DNA from: DATKBT01 sp035546295
GTDB lineage: Bacteria > Acidobacteriota > Thermoanaerobaculia > Multivoradales > Multivoraceae
Direction of reading: 5' to 3'
Assembly: GCA_035546295.1 (NCBI GenBank)
Contig: DATKBT010000025.1
Span: forward strand, 1-64,000
Length of the DNA: 64,000 nucleotides
Shown here: positions 1 through 7,751 of the stretch, in pieces
Layout: every line of letters begins with the position of its first letter
How positions within the stretch are numbered: position 1 is the stretch's first letter
Made by a program: the position numbers and the translations under genes
The notes under the pieces: model-generated
Told to the model about the DNA's origin: nothing
Database searches by the model: none
The model's input: only the letters and a program-made list of their open reading frames with translations

Positions 1-253
1 GTTGACGAAGGAGGAGGGCGGCCGTCACACGCCGTTCTTCAAGGGATACCGGCCCCAGTTCTACTTCCGGACGACGGACGTGACGGGTATTGCGGAGCTT
101 CCGGAGGGGACGGAGATGGTGATGCCTGGCGACAACGTGAATCTCGAGGTGGAGCTGATCGCGCCGATCGCGATGGAGAAGGGCGTCCGCTTCGCGATTC
201 GTGAAGGCGGCCGCACGGTCGGCGCCGGCACCGTCACCGACATCATCGAGTGA
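1..253 (+). CDS. tuf: Elongation factor Tu, C-terminal fragment (cut by window edge)
   Basis: The last 83 residues of EF-Tu are present: the TKEEGGRHTPF segment, the GYRPQFYFRTTDVTG segment and the end of domain 3 with MVMPGDN and RFAIREGGRTVGAG. These are near-invariant in EF-Tu, the GTPase that delivers aminoacyl-tRNA to the ribosome. The GTPase domain lies outside the window, so the 5' end is missing because of the cut, not by mutation. It sits directly upstream of rpsJ, the usual str-to-S10 order in bacteria. Confidence 0.97.
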   Translation, partial: LTKEEGGRHTPFFKGYRPQFYFRTTDVTGIAELPEGTEMVMPGDNVNLEVELIAPIAMEKGVRFAIREGGRTVGAGTVTDIIE

Positions 254-317
254 ATCGAACGGCTGCCGTTGGACCAGTTCGCAGTTTCGGGAAGGTAGAG
301 CAATCGGAAGGTAGTGA

Positions 318-635
<318 letters not shown>

Positions 636-667
636 GCGATTGTGGCGGGACCGACGAGGAAGCAGCG

Positions 668-1297
668 ATGAACGGGATGGTTGGAAAGAAGATCGGGATG
701 ACCCAGATCTACTCCGAGGACGGCGAGGCCCTCCCGGTGACGGTCTTGCAGGTCGGTCCCTGTGTTGTGGTTCAGCGCAAGACCACCGACTCCGACGGCT
801 ACGAGGCCGTGCAGGTCGGGCTGGTGGAGGCGCGTGCCCTGCGCAAGGTGAATCAGCCGCGTCGCGGTCACTTCACCAAGGCGGGTGTCGATCCCACCCG
901 CAAGCTGGTCGAGTTCCGCTGTGCGGCCGACGACGAGGCGAAGCCCGGGGACCAGGTCCTGGTGTCGATCTTCCAGGTCGACGAGTTCGTCGACGTCGTC
1001 GGCACCTCGAAGGGCAAGGGATTCCAGGGGGTCATCAAGCGCCACGGTTTCAGCGGCGGTCGCGCCACCCACGGCTCGATGTTCCATCGCGCTCCGGGAT
1101 CGATCGGGCAGTCCGCCTACCCCTCTCGCGTCTTCCCCGGCATGCGCGCAACCGGTCAGATGGGCAACAAGAGGATCACGGCCAAGAACCTGCAGGTCGT
1201 CCGCATCGACGAGGACAAGAATCTCCTCTTCGTCCGTGGAACGGTGCCGGGCGCCCGCAACAGCTTCGTTCAGATCCGCCGGGCGAAGAAGGGCTGA
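668..1297 (+). CDS. rplC: 50S ribosomal protein L3
   Basis: 209 residues, normal for L3. The ATG at 668 was chosen because the protein then begins MNGMVGKKIGMTQIYSEDG, the conserved L3 N-terminus, with AGGAAG just upstream; the same frame is open back to 314 but that part only shadows rpsJ. The conserved central loop (KGKGFQGVIKRHGFSGG, then GSIGQSAYPSRVFPG and MAGQMG-like RATGQMGN) reaches the peptidyl-transferase centre. L3 is an early 23S rRNA assembly protein. Confidence 0.97.
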   Translation: MNGMVGKKIGMTQIYSEDGEALPVTVLQVGPCVVVQRKTTDSDGYEAVQVGLVEARALRKVNQPRRGHFTKAGVDPTRKLVEFRCAADDEAKPGDQVLVSIFQVDEFVDVVGTSKGKGFQGVIKRHGFSGGRATHGSMFHRAPGSIGQSAYPSRVFPGMRATGQMGNKRITAKNLQVVRIDEDKNLLFVRGTVPGARNSFVQIRRAKKG

Positions 1298-1330
1298 GGC
1301 GACGTGGAACTCAACGCGGAGTGCTGGTCT

Positions 1331-1356
1331 CCTCGCTTCCTGAAGGAGGGGCGAGG
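1331..1356 (+). promoter_or_regulatory. Inverted repeat in the rplC-rplD gap
   Basis: The 125-nt gap between rplC and rplD holds CCTCGC (1331-1336) and GCGAGG (1351-1356), with CCT and AGG able to extend the stem inward around a short loop. It lies about 65 nt before the rplD start. It could be a transcript-processing or attenuation hairpin, or chance in GC-rich DNA. Confidence 0.3.
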
Positions 1357-1422
1357 TCTTTCTCGGGGCGAAGGTCGAGCAACGGGTCCGAGCCACGCAC
1401 AACGGAGAACGGAGCGGAAGTC

Positions 1423-2046
1423 ATGAAGCTGGCGATCAAGAACCTCGCCAACGAGTCGGTCGGTGAGGCCGAGGTCCCCGACGAGGTCTTCAACTACCCG
1501 TACAAGGAGCATCTCATCCACGAGGTCGTGGTGGCGGTGCGGGCGGCGCAGCGCGCCGGCACGCACAAGGCCAAGGTGCGCTCCGAGGTCTCCGGTTCCG
1601 GCCGCAAGCTGTGGCGGCAGAAGGGCACCGGTCGCGCGCGGGTCGGCAGTCGTCGCACACCGTTGTGGCGAGGTGGCGGGACGGTGCACGGGCCGCAGCC
1701 GCGCAGCTACGAGAAGAAGATCTCGGCTCGCGAGAAGCGCAACGCCCTGAAGTCGGCGCTCTCGAGGAAGGTGGCCGCCGACCGCCTCCTGGTGCTCGAC
1801 ACCCTCGAGCTCGAGAGCCTGAAGACCAAGGGACTGGCGGCCGCTCTCTCGGGCCTCGGGGTCGATGGGAAGGCGCTCCTGGTGGATCGGTTCGACAATC
1901 GCAACCTCGCCCTCGCCGCGCGCAACAACCCGAAGCTCAAGACGGTGGACGCGCTCGGGGTCAACGTCTACGACGTCGTCGATCGCCCCTTCCTGGTGTT
2001 CAGCCAGGAGGCGCTCGGGCGTCTGGTGGAGGTGCTCGGGAGATGA
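1423..2046 (+). CDS. rplD: 50S ribosomal protein L4
   Basis: 207 residues. The ATG at 1423 gives MKLAIKNLANESVGE, a typical L4 start, with GGAGCGGAAG upstream; the frame is open much further upstream but that part is a shadow of rplC. The conserved extended loop is present (GSGRKLWRQKGTGRARVGS, then PLWRGGGTVHGP), which lines the exit tunnel. In enterobacteria L4 also represses its own operon; nothing here shows whether it does so in this organism. The stop overlaps the rplW start as ATGA. Confidence 0.96.
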   Translation: MKLAIKNLANESVGEAEVPDEVFNYPYKEHLIHEVVVAVRAAQRAGTHKAKVRSEVSGSGRKLWRQKGTGRARVGSRRTPLWRGGGTVHGPQPRSYEKKISAREKRNALKSALSRKVAADRLLVLDTLELESLKTKGLAAALSGLGVDGKALLVDRFDNRNLALAARNNPKLKTVDALGVNVYDVVDRPFLVFSQEALGRLVEVLGR

Positions 2047-2336
2047 GGATCCAGGAGGTCATTCGACGACCGTTGATCTCGGAGAAGTCGACCGAGCTGC
2101 GCGACGCTAGGAACGTGATCGCGTTCGAGGTCCATCCCGACGCGACCAAGATCGACATCCGACGGGCGGTGGAGACGCAGTTCAAGAAGGACAACGTCAA
2201 GGTCGCCTCGGTCCGTGTCACGAACGTGCGCGGCAAGATGCGACGTCAGGGGCGTTTCGTCGGCAAACGCCCGAACTGGAAGAAGGCCTACGTGCGCCTC
2301 TCCGAGGGCACGATCGAGTTCTTCGAGGGCGTGTGA
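2043..2336 (+). CDS. rplW: 50S ribosomal protein L23
   Basis: 97 residues, normal for bacterial L23. The start ATG at 2043 overlaps the rplD stop in ATGA, and the protein opens MRIQEVIRRPLISEKST, matching the L23 signature (IKRPLITEKS). The basic loop (GKMRRQGRFVGKRPNWKKAYV) contacts 23S rRNA near the exit tunnel, where L23 docks trigger factor and SRP. The overlap implies translational coupling with L4. Confidence 0.96.
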   Translation: MRIQEVIRRPLISEKSTELRDARNVIAFEVHPDATKIDIRRAVETQFKKDNVKVASVRVTNVRGKMRRQGRFVGKRPNWKKAYVRLSEGTIEFFEGV

Positions 2337-2338
2337 GC

Positions 2339-2371
2339 GGGAATCCGAGGCAGGGATTCCAGCGGAATCCC
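2339..2371 (+). promoter_or_regulatory. Three-arm alternating hairpin between rplW and rplB
   Basis: Three complementary arms sit just after the rplW stop: GGGAATCC (2339-2346), GGGATTCC (2353-2360) and GGAATCCC (2364-2371). Arm 2 can pair with arm 1 (7 bp, 7-nt loop) or arm 3 (8 bp, 3-nt loop) but not both, the geometry used by attenuators. No U-tract follows, so a simple intrinsic terminator is unlikely. Any role in rplB expression is inference. Confidence 0.4.
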
Positions 2372-2401
2372 GAGCGGCCTCAGTGTCGAGGTAATTGAAT
2401 C

Positions 2402-3229
2402 ATGGCGATCAATAAGCGCAAGCCCACGAATCCGGCCAGCCGGTTCCAGGAATTCGCCACCTTCGAGGAGGTCACGCGAAGCGAGCCCGAGAAGCGCCTG
2501 GTGTCCGGCAAGCGGCGCGTCGCCGGGCGCAACAACAAGGGCCAGCAGACGATCTGGTTCCGCGGCGGCGGTCACAAGCGCCGGTACCGCTTGATCGACT
2601 TCCGGCGTGACAAGCACGGCGTACCGGCCAAGGTGGCGACCATCGAGTACGACCCCAACCGGAGCGCCCGCATCGCGTTGCTCCACTACGCCGACGGCGA
2701 GAAGCGCTACATCCTGTGGCCGGTGGGGCTCAAGGTCGGAGATCAGGTGCAGTCGGGCGAGGAAGCCGAGATCAACGTCGGCAACTCGCTGCCGTTGAGC
2801 AAGATCCCGCTGGGCACGGTGATCCACAACCTCGAGCTGCGTCGCGGCAAGGGCGGGCAGCTCGTGCGCAGCGCCGGCGCCTCGGCTCAGCTGATGGCCA
2901 AGGAGGGCAGCTACGCCCAGGTGCGCCTTCCCTCGGGCGAGGTGCGCAAGGTCCACATCGACTGCTACGCGACTCTCGGGCAGGTCGGCAACGTCGATCA
3001 TTCGAACGTCGCGCTGGGCAAGGCCGGGCGCTCTCGCTGGCGCGGCCGGCGCCCCCACAACCGGGGCGTCACGATGAATCCGGTCGACCATCCGATGGGC
3101 GGCGGCGAGGGGCGCTCCAGCGGTGGCCGGCATCCAACCACGCCCTGGGGCAAGCCGACGAAGGGCTACAAGACGCGCCGCAACAAGCGCACCGCAACGA
3201 TGATCGTTCGCCGACGGAAGGTGAAGTAA
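2402..3229 (+). CDS. rplB: 50S ribosomal protein L2
   Basis: 275 residues, normal for L2. It contains the conserved core: GRNNKGQQTIWFRGGGHKRRYR, then IEYDPNRSARIALLHYADGEKRYI, and the C-terminal MNPVDHPMGGGEGRSSGG segment with the histidine implicated near the peptidyl-transferase centre. It ends in a basic tail. L2 is essential for subunit association. The gene follows rplW after a 65-nt gap containing the alternating hairpin, and leads into rpsS. Confidence 0.98.
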   Translation: MAINKRKPTNPASRFQEFATFEEVTRSEPEKRLVSGKRRVAGRNNKGQQTIWFRGGGHKRRYRLIDFRRDKHGVPAKVATIEYDPNRSARIALLHYADGEKRYILWPVGLKVGDQVQSGEEAEINVGNSLPLSKIPLGTVIHNLELRRGKGGQLVRSAGASAQLMAKEGSYAQVRLPSGEVRKVHIDCYATLGQVGNVDHSNVALGKAGRSRWRGRRPHNRGVTMNPVDHPMGGGEGRSSGGRHPTTPWGKPTKGYKTRRNKRTATMIVRRRKVK

Positions 3230-3286
3230 GGATCCCGCTGGCAGCGAGGATCTTCGCAGGAAGTCAGGCCGAAGGGACAATCAAAG

Positions 3287-3574
3287 ATGGCACGTTCGCT
3301 CAAGAAGGGCTTCTTCATCGATCACCACCTCTACGACAAGGTGGTGAAGCAGGCCGAGTCCGGCGGCAATCGCGTGATCAAGACCTGGTCGCGTCGCTCG
3401 ACGGTCATTCCCGAGATGGTCGGCCAGACGATCGCCGTGCACAACGGACAGAAGTTCATCCCCGTCTACGTCTCCGAGAACATGGTCGGGCACAAGCTCG
3501 GCGAGTTCGCTCAGACCCGGACCTTCCGCTCTCACGCAGGGGGCAAGAGAGAGAAGATGGCCCGCGCCCGCTGA
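3287..3574 (+). CDS. rpsS: 30S ribosomal protein S19
   Basis: 95 residues. The protein opens MARSLKKGFFIDHHL and contains KTWSRRSTVIPEMVGQTIAVHNG and FIPVYVSENMVGHKLGEFAQTRTF, all diagnostic of S19. S19 binds the 16S 3' domain in the 30S head next to S13, which is encoded later in this cluster. Standard S10-operon position between rplB and rplV. Confidence 0.97.
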   Translation: MARSLKKGFFIDHHLYDKVVKQAESGGNRVIKTWSRRSTVIPEMVGQTIAVHNGQKFIPVYVSENMVGHKLGEFAQTRTFRSHAGGKREKMARAR

Positions 3575-3596
3575 CGGGTGGGTCGAGGAGGAAGTC

Positions 3597-3956
3597 ATGG
3601 AGTTCACCGCCCGACTGCGTTATCTGCAGGCCTCACCGCAGAAGGTTCGCCTGGTCGCCGACCTGATCCGCGGCAAGGGGGTCCAGGATGCAGTCAACAT
3701 GCTGGAAGTCACCAAGAAGTACGCCGCGCAGCCGCTCAAGAAGCTGCTGAAGTCGGCGATCGCCAACGCCGAGAACCTCGACGAGGCAGTGGACGTGGAC
3801 CTGCTGTACGTCAAAGAGGTCTTCGTCGACGCCGGGCCGATGCTCAAGCGTCTGCGCCCGGCACCGCAGGGACGCGCCTATCGCATCCTCAAGCGGCAGA
3901 GCCACGTCACGATCAAGCTGGACACCCGCGGTGCGGCGGCCGCAGAGCTGGCATAG
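3597..3956 (+). CDS. rplV: 50S ribosomal protein L22
   Basis: 119 residues. Conserved features are the N-terminal RYLQASPQKVRLVADLIRGK segment, the helix with KLLKSAIANAENL, and the beta-hairpin region containing DAGPMLKRLRPAPQGRAYRI, whose tip lines the exit tunnel and is the site of macrolide-resistance mutations in other bacteria. An AGGAGGAAG ribosome binding site precedes the ATG. Spaced 22 nt from rpsS and 15 nt from rpsC. Confidence 0.97.
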   Translation: MEFTARLRYLQASPQKVRLVADLIRGKGVQDAVNMLEVTKKYAAQPLKKLLKSAIANAENLDEAVDVDLLYVKEVFVDAGPMLKRLRPAPQGRAYRILKRQSHVTIKLDTRGAAAAELA

Positions 3957-3971
3957 ACAGGAGAAGACGCC

Positions 3972-4622
3972 GTGGGTCAGAAGACACATCCGTACGGGTT
4001 CCGCCTCGTCTACAACAAGAGCTGGCACTCGCGCTGGTTCGCGGACAAGGACTACGCAAAGACGCTGCACTCGGACATCGAGCTGCGCAACTCGCTCAAG
4101 AAGCGCCTCGCGCACGCCGGGGTCAGCGAGATCGACATCGAGCGGGCGGCCGATCGCCTCAGGGTGACCATCTACACGTCCCGACCGGGGATCATCATCG
4201 GCCGCAAGGGCGCCGAGGTCGACAAGCTCCGTGACGATCTCACCAAGATGATGGGGCGCGAGGTCCACATCAACATCCAGGAGATCCAACGTCCCGAGCT
4301 CGAGGCGCAGTTGGTGGCGGAGTCGATCGCCAACCAGCTCCTGCGCCGCGTGGCCTTCCGGCGCGCGATGAAGAAGGCGATGGAGTCCGCCTTCCGCTTC
4401 GGCGCCAAGGGGGTCAAGGTGATGGTCTCGGGCCGGCTCGGCGGCGCCGAGATCGCGCGCTCGGAGTGGTACCAGGAGCGTCGTCTCCCGCTCCACACCC
4501 TCAAGGCCGACATCGACTACGGCTTCGCCGAAGCGCAGACCTCCTACGGGGTGATCGGCGTCAAGGTCTGGGTCTACAAGGGAGATCTGTCGCGGGAGCG
4601 CGGACACCGGGCGAGCGCGTGA
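3972..4622 (+). CDS. rpsC: 30S ribosomal protein S3
   Basis: 216 residues starting with GTG; the start is fixed by the conserved MGQKTHPYGFRL N-terminus and the ACAGGAGA ribosome binding site. The KH domain with the GRKGAEVDKLR loop (conserved GxxG) is present, as are VAESIANQLLRRVAFRRAMKKA and VSGRLGGAEIARSEWYQERRLPLHTL. S3 shapes the mRNA entry channel. It ends without the long acidic tail found in some lineages. Confidence 0.97.
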   Translation: MGQKTHPYGFRLVYNKSWHSRWFADKDYAKTLHSDIELRNSLKKRLAHAGVSEIDIERAADRLRVTIYTSRPGIIIGRKGAEVDKLRDDLTKMMGREVHINIQEIQRPELEAQLVAESIANQLLRRVAFRRAMKKAMESAFRFGAKGVKVMVSGRLGGAEIARSEWYQERRLPLHTLKADIDYGFAEAQTSYGVIGVKVWVYKGDLSRERGHRASA

Positions 4623-4690
4623 GGGAGGCCGGGAATCGTCTCCGGGGTGCTCGAGGTTGAGCAGAGCTCTGATCTGAAGGAATCGTCGCC

Positions 4691-5116
4691 ATGTTGATGC
4701 CAAAGAAGGTCAAGTACAGGAAGCAGCAGCGCGGACGCCGGGCCGGTCGCGCCAAGGCCGGGGACACCGTCGCCTTCGGCGACTACGGTCTGCAGGCCCT
4801 CCAGTGCGGCTGGATCACTGCCCGTCAGATCGAGGCCGGCCGTGTCGCGATCACTCGTCACATCAAGAGGGGGGGCAAGGTCTGGATCCGCATGTTTCCT
4901 GACAAGCCGATCACCAAGAAGCCGCTCGAGACCCGCATGGGCAAGGGCAAGGGCAATCCAGAGGCCTGGGTGGCGGTCGTGCGTCCGGCGCGTGTGCTCT
5001 ACGAGCTCGAAGGGGTGTCTCCGAAGGTCGCCAAGGAGGCGATGCGCCTCGCCGCCCAGAAGCTGCCCATCCGCACCCGGTTCGTGGCCCGACACGGGCA
5101 CAGCTTGGAGGGCTGA
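4691..5116 (+). CDS. rplP: 50S ribosomal protein L16
   Basis: 141 residues, the usual length. It begins MLMPKKVKYRKQQRG and contains GDYGLQAL, GRVAITRHIKRGGKVWIRMFPDKP and RMGKGKGNPEAWVAVV, the L16 signatures near the A-site tRNA elbow. A second in-frame ATG two codons downstream is possible, but MLMPK is the typical family start. Only 3 nt separate its stop from rpmC. Confidence 0.97.
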   Translation: MLMPKKVKYRKQQRGRRAGRAKAGDTVAFGDYGLQALQCGWITARQIEAGRVAITRHIKRGGKVWIRMFPDKPITKKPLETRMGKGKGNPEAWVAVVRPARVLYELEGVSPKVAKEAMRLAAQKLPIRTRFVARHGHSLEG

Positions 5117-5119
5117 ACG

Positions 5120-5317
5120 ATGGCGATGAAGGCCAGCGAGCTGAAGGAGCTCACCGTCGAGGAGCTGAGGAGCCGCGAGCAGGATCTCGCCGAGAAGCTG
5201 TTCACGCTGAGACTGCAGAAGGTGACCGGACAGTTGGAGAAGCCCTCCAAGGTGCGCGAGGCGAAGCGCGATCTTGCGCGGGTGCTGACCGTCCTGCGGG
5301 AGAAGCGGAGCGCCTGA
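5120..5317 (+). CDS. rpmC: 50S ribosomal protein L29
   Basis: 65 residues forming two helices: ELKELTVEELRSREQDLAEKLF and the family signature QKVTGQLEKPSKVREAKRDLARVLTVLREK (the usual (T/A)GQLxxxxRIRxxRRxIARxxT pattern). L29 lies at the tunnel exit beside L23. Two in-frame ATGs (5120 and 5126) are possible. A 188-nt gap, unusually long for this position, separates it from rpsQ. Confidence 0.95.
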   Translation: MAMKASELKELTVEELRSREQDLAEKLFTLRLQKVTGQLEKPSKVREAKRDLARVLTVLREKRSA

Positions 5318-5435
5318 TCTCGGCTGCGTGCCGGCGGCCCGTCCAGCGGACGCCGGGCCCACGAGCCGGTGGGGCCGCCACTCCCGAATCGAACCCCCAG
5401 GCGCAGAGTCGACCCCGGGCCACAGGAACGGATCC

Positions 5436-5487
5436 ACAGCGAATCAGGCGACAGCGAATCGGACAGCGAATCGGTCCACAGCGAATC
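5436..5487 (+). repeat. Four short direct repeats (ACAGCGAATC) before rpsQ
   Basis: The 10-mer ACAGCGAATC is repeated exactly at 5436-5445, 5451-5460, 5463-5472 and 5478-5487 (period 15, 12, 15). The array fills the end of the rpmC-rpsQ gap and stops 18 nt before the rpsQ ATG. It looks like local slippage duplication. A role in translation of S17 is possible but unproven. Confidence 0.85.
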
Positions 5488-5505
5488 AGCCAGAGAGAAA
5501 TAGTC

Positions 5506-5841
5506 ATGGAAGAGAACACGCAGGAGCAGGCTGTCCCCGAGCAGGCAGTCGAGGAGTCGGGCGGCCAGGAGCAGGCCGCTCAGCAGAGCCAGGCTCGTCG
5601 CCAGGTGAAGGTGGGCACCGTCATCAGCTCCAAGATGAACAAGACGGTGGTCGTCCAGGTCGAGAGGCCCGTCATGCACCGGCTCTACCACCGGATGATG
5701 AAGCGCTCGTCGAAGTTCATGGCCCACGACGAAGAGAACTCCTGTCGCGAGGGTGACGTGGTCGCGCTGGTGTCGTCGCGCCCTCTGTCGAAGAACAAGC
5801 GCTGGAGGGTCAAGGAGATCCTCGAGCGGGCGAAGGGATAG
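5506..5841 (+). CDS. rpsQ: 30S ribosomal protein S17 with acidic N-terminal extension
   Basis: 111 residues; S17 is usually 80-90. Residues ~33-111 are the S17 OB-fold (VKVGTVISSKMNKTVVVQVER, then RMMKRSSKFMAHDEEN, EGDVVALVSSRPLSKNKRWRV). Residues 1-32 are an extra Gln/Glu/Ala-rich segment (MEENTQEQAVPEQAVEE and onward). The ATG at 5506 has GAGAGAAATAGTC upstream, a weak ribosome binding site; no ATG or GTG lies close to the core, so the extension is probably translated. S17 is a primary 16S rRNA binder. Confidence 0.93.
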   Translation: MEENTQEQAVPEQAVEESGGQEQAAQQSQARRQVKVGTVISSKMNKTVVVQVERPVMHRLYHRMMKRSSKFMAHDEENSCREGDVVALVSSRPLSKNKRWRVKEILERAKG

Positions 5842-5857
5842 GTCCAGGAGCTCTCCG

Positions 5858-6226
5858 ATGATCCAGATGGGCACAGTTCTCGAGGTCGCCGACAATTCCG
5901 GCGCCAAGAAGATCGCCTGTATCCAGCTTCGCGGCGGCTCGACCGGGCGTTACGGCAGCCTGGGCGACATCATCACCGCCTCGGTCAAGGAGGCGACGCC
6001 CGACGGCACGGTGAAGAAGGGGCAGGTCGTGCGCGCGGTCATCGTGCGTACGCGCAAGGCGCGCCGCCGTCGCGACGGCAGCTACATTCGCTTCGACAAC
6101 AATGCAGCGGTTCTGATCAACGACGCCAAGGAGCCGATCGGCACCCGCGTGTTCGGCCCGGTCGCTCGCGAGCTGCGCGAACGGCGCTTCATGCGCATTG
6201 TCTCGCTGGCTCCCGAGGTCCTGTAG
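5858..6226 (+). CDS. rplN: 50S ribosomal protein L14
   Basis: 122 residues, exactly normal. The ATG at 5858 gives MIQMGTVLEVADNSGAKK, the invariant L14 start (MIQ..T.L.VADNSGA), with CCAGGAGCT upstream. Later segments RAVIVRTRKARRRRDGSYIRFDNNAAVLIN and GTRVFGPVARELRERRFMRIVSLAPEVL complete the family pattern. L14 forms intersubunit bridges. An open stretch upstream in frame is a shadow of rpsQ. Confidence 0.97.
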   Translation: MIQMGTVLEVADNSGAKKIACIQLRGGSTGRYGSLGDIITASVKEATPDGTVKKGQVVRAVIVRTRKARRRRDGSYIRFDNNAAVLINDAKEPIGTRVFGPVARELRERRFMRIVSLAPEVL

Positions 6227-6282
6227 GCGCCGGGGCGAGACCAGACCGGGAACCGAGACGAGAGCTCTAGAAGGATATCGAG

Positions 6283-6603
6283 ATGTCCAAGAAGCACGTG
6301 AAGAAGGGCGACAAGGTGCTGGTGATCGCCGGCCGGGACCGCGGCACGGTCTCGAGAGTCCTGCGGGTGATCCCGGCGGCCAACCGCGCCATCGTCGAGA
6401 ACGTCAACATGATCAAGCGCCACACCCGGCCGAATCCCCAGAAGAAGGTCCAGGGCGGCATCCTCGAGCGCGAGGCGCCGATCCAGCTCTCGAACCTGAT
6501 GGTGATCGACGACACCGGCACGCCGAGTCGCATTGGTCGCAAGCGGCTGCAGGACGGCGGCGGTACGCGGGTGAGCAAGAACAGCGGCTCGGAGATCGGC
6601 TGA
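6283..6603 (+). CDS. rplX: 50S ribosomal protein L24
   Basis: 106 residues. The KOW motif is at the start (HVKKGDKVLVIAGRDRGTVSRVLRV), followed by VENVNMIKRHTRPNPQKKVQGGILEREAPIQLSNLMVID, typical of L24. L24 is an assembly initiator that binds the 5' domain of 23S rRNA. The C-terminus (GTRVSKNSGSEIG) keeps the KSG-like turn. The ribosome binding site AAGGATAT precedes the ATG. Confidence 0.96.
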   Translation: MSKKHVKKGDKVLVIAGRDRGTVSRVLRVIPAANRAIVENVNMIKRHTRPNPQKKVQGGILEREAPIQLSNLMVIDDTGTPSRIGRKRLQDGGGTRVSKNSGSEIG

Positions 6604-6651
6604 GATCGACAAGAGCCAGCGCCTCGCGCGACGAGGACGGAGTGAGACCAG

Positions 6652-7236
6652 ATGCCCAACAAGAAGCAGCCAGCGAACAACGGCCACCGCGTTCCGCCGC
6701 GACTGCGCCAGCGCTACGACGAAGAGGTTCGAGCCAAGCTCGCTGAGGAGTTCGCGCTCGAGAACCCGATGCAGATCCCGCGTGTCGACAAGGTCGTGCT
6801 CAACATGGGGCTCGGGGAGGCCAGCAAGAACATCAAGATCCTGGAGAGCGCGGTGGTGGAGCTCGGGCAGATCGCGGGTCAGCAGCCCGTGATCACGCGC
6901 GCCAAGAAGTCGATCGCGGCGTTCAAGCTGCGCGAGGGGATGCCGATCGGCTGCCGGGTGACGCTGCGCCGGGAGCGGATGTGGTACTTCCTCGACCGGC
7001 TGATCTCGGTCGCCCTGCCGCGTGTGCGCGACTTTCGCGGGGTCCCGGCGAAGAGCTTCGACGGACGCGGAAGCTACACGCTGGGCATCCGCGATCACCT
7101 GATCTTCCCCGAGGTCGACCAGTCGAAGACAGACGGGTCGAAAGGCATGAACGTCACCATCGTCACCACCGCGCCCACCGACGAGCAGGCCCGTTTCCTC
7201 CTTCGCGAGCTCGGGCTGCCGATGATCCGACGCTGA
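6652..7236 (+). CDS. rplE: 50S ribosomal protein L5
   Basis: 194 residues, about 15 longer than usual because of an N-terminal stretch (MPNKKQPANNGHRVPP) before the conserved LRQRYDEEVRAKLAEEF. Core segments include PRVDKVVLNMGLGEA, GQQPVITRAKKSIAAFKLREGMPIGCRVTLR and FRGVPAKSFDGRGSYTLGIRDHLIFPEVD. L5 binds 5S rRNA. In most genomes rpsN follows; here the next gene is rpsH after only 48 nt. Confidence 0.96.
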   Translation: MPNKKQPANNGHRVPPRLRQRYDEEVRAKLAEEFALENPMQIPRVDKVVLNMGLGEASKNIKILESAVVELGQIAGQQPVITRAKKSIAAFKLREGMPIGCRVTLRRERMWYFLDRLISVALPRVRDFRGVPAKSFDGRGSYTLGIRDHLIFPEVDQSKTDGSKGMNVTIVTTAPTDEQARFLLRELGLPMIRR

Positions 7237-7244
7237 GAGCATGC

Positions 7245-7288
7245 AGGAGTTCCGGAATGAGAACGACACGATGAGAACGCCACGATGA
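7245..7288 (+). promoter_or_regulatory. Two tandem 5-codon minicistrons leading into rpsH
   Basis: The only good Shine-Dalgarno (AGGAG at ~7245) stands before an ATG at 7257, not before the rpsH ATG at 7285. A 14-nt unit ATGAGAACGACACG (7257-7270) is repeated with one change at 7271-7284, and rpsH itself begins ATGAGAACC. Each unit encodes a 5-residue peptide (MRTTR, then MRTPR) whose TGA overlaps the next ATG as ATGA (7271 and 7285). Ribosomes could reach S8 by two reinitiation steps. Confidence 0.6.
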
Positions 7289-7683
7289 GAACCACCGATC
7301 CGATCGCCGATCTGCTGACGCGGATTCGCAACGCCCACCTCGCGAAGCACGACAGGCTCGAGGTGCCCGGCTCGAAGCTGAAGGCCGCCATCTGCAAGGT
7401 GCTCGAGGAGCAGGGGTACATCAAGGGTTTCCGCGTGCACGAGCGTGCTCCCGGCACCGCCATCGAGGTGATGCTCCGCTACGACCGCCAAGGAACACCC
7501 GCGATCACCGCGATCCGGCGGATGAGCAAGCCCGGCCGTCGGGTGTATCGCAGCGCGGATCAACTCAAGCCCGTGCTCAACGGCCTGGGCACCGCGATCC
7601 TGTCGACGCCCCAGGGTCTCCTCTCCGACGCGCAGGCGCGTGAGCGTCGCGTCGGCGGGGAAGTCCTCTGCGAGATCCATTGA
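7285..7683 (+). CDS. rpsH: 30S ribosomal protein S8
   Basis: 132 residues. It begins MRTTDPIADLLTRIRNAHLAKHD and contains KLKAAICKVLEEQGYIKGF, RMSKPGRRVYRSADQLKPVLNGLGTAILSTPQGLLSD and a C-terminal EVLCEIH, all S8 signatures. S8 binds the 16S central domain and, in E. coli, represses the spc operon. The ATG at 7285 is the third of three consecutive ATGA contexts created by a 14-nt duplication. Confidence 0.96.
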   Translation: MRTTDPIADLLTRIRNAHLAKHDRLEVPGSKLKAAICKVLEEQGYIKGFRVHERAPGTAIEVMLRYDRQGTPAITAIRRMSKPGRRVYRSADQLKPVLNGLGTAILSTPQGLLSDAQARERRVGGEVLCEIH

Positions 7684-7751
7684 GGCACTGGCTCAGATCC
7701 GGCCCCCATCGCGAGCACGTCCTCGCGAGCCGGAGCCGAGAGAACGCCTAA

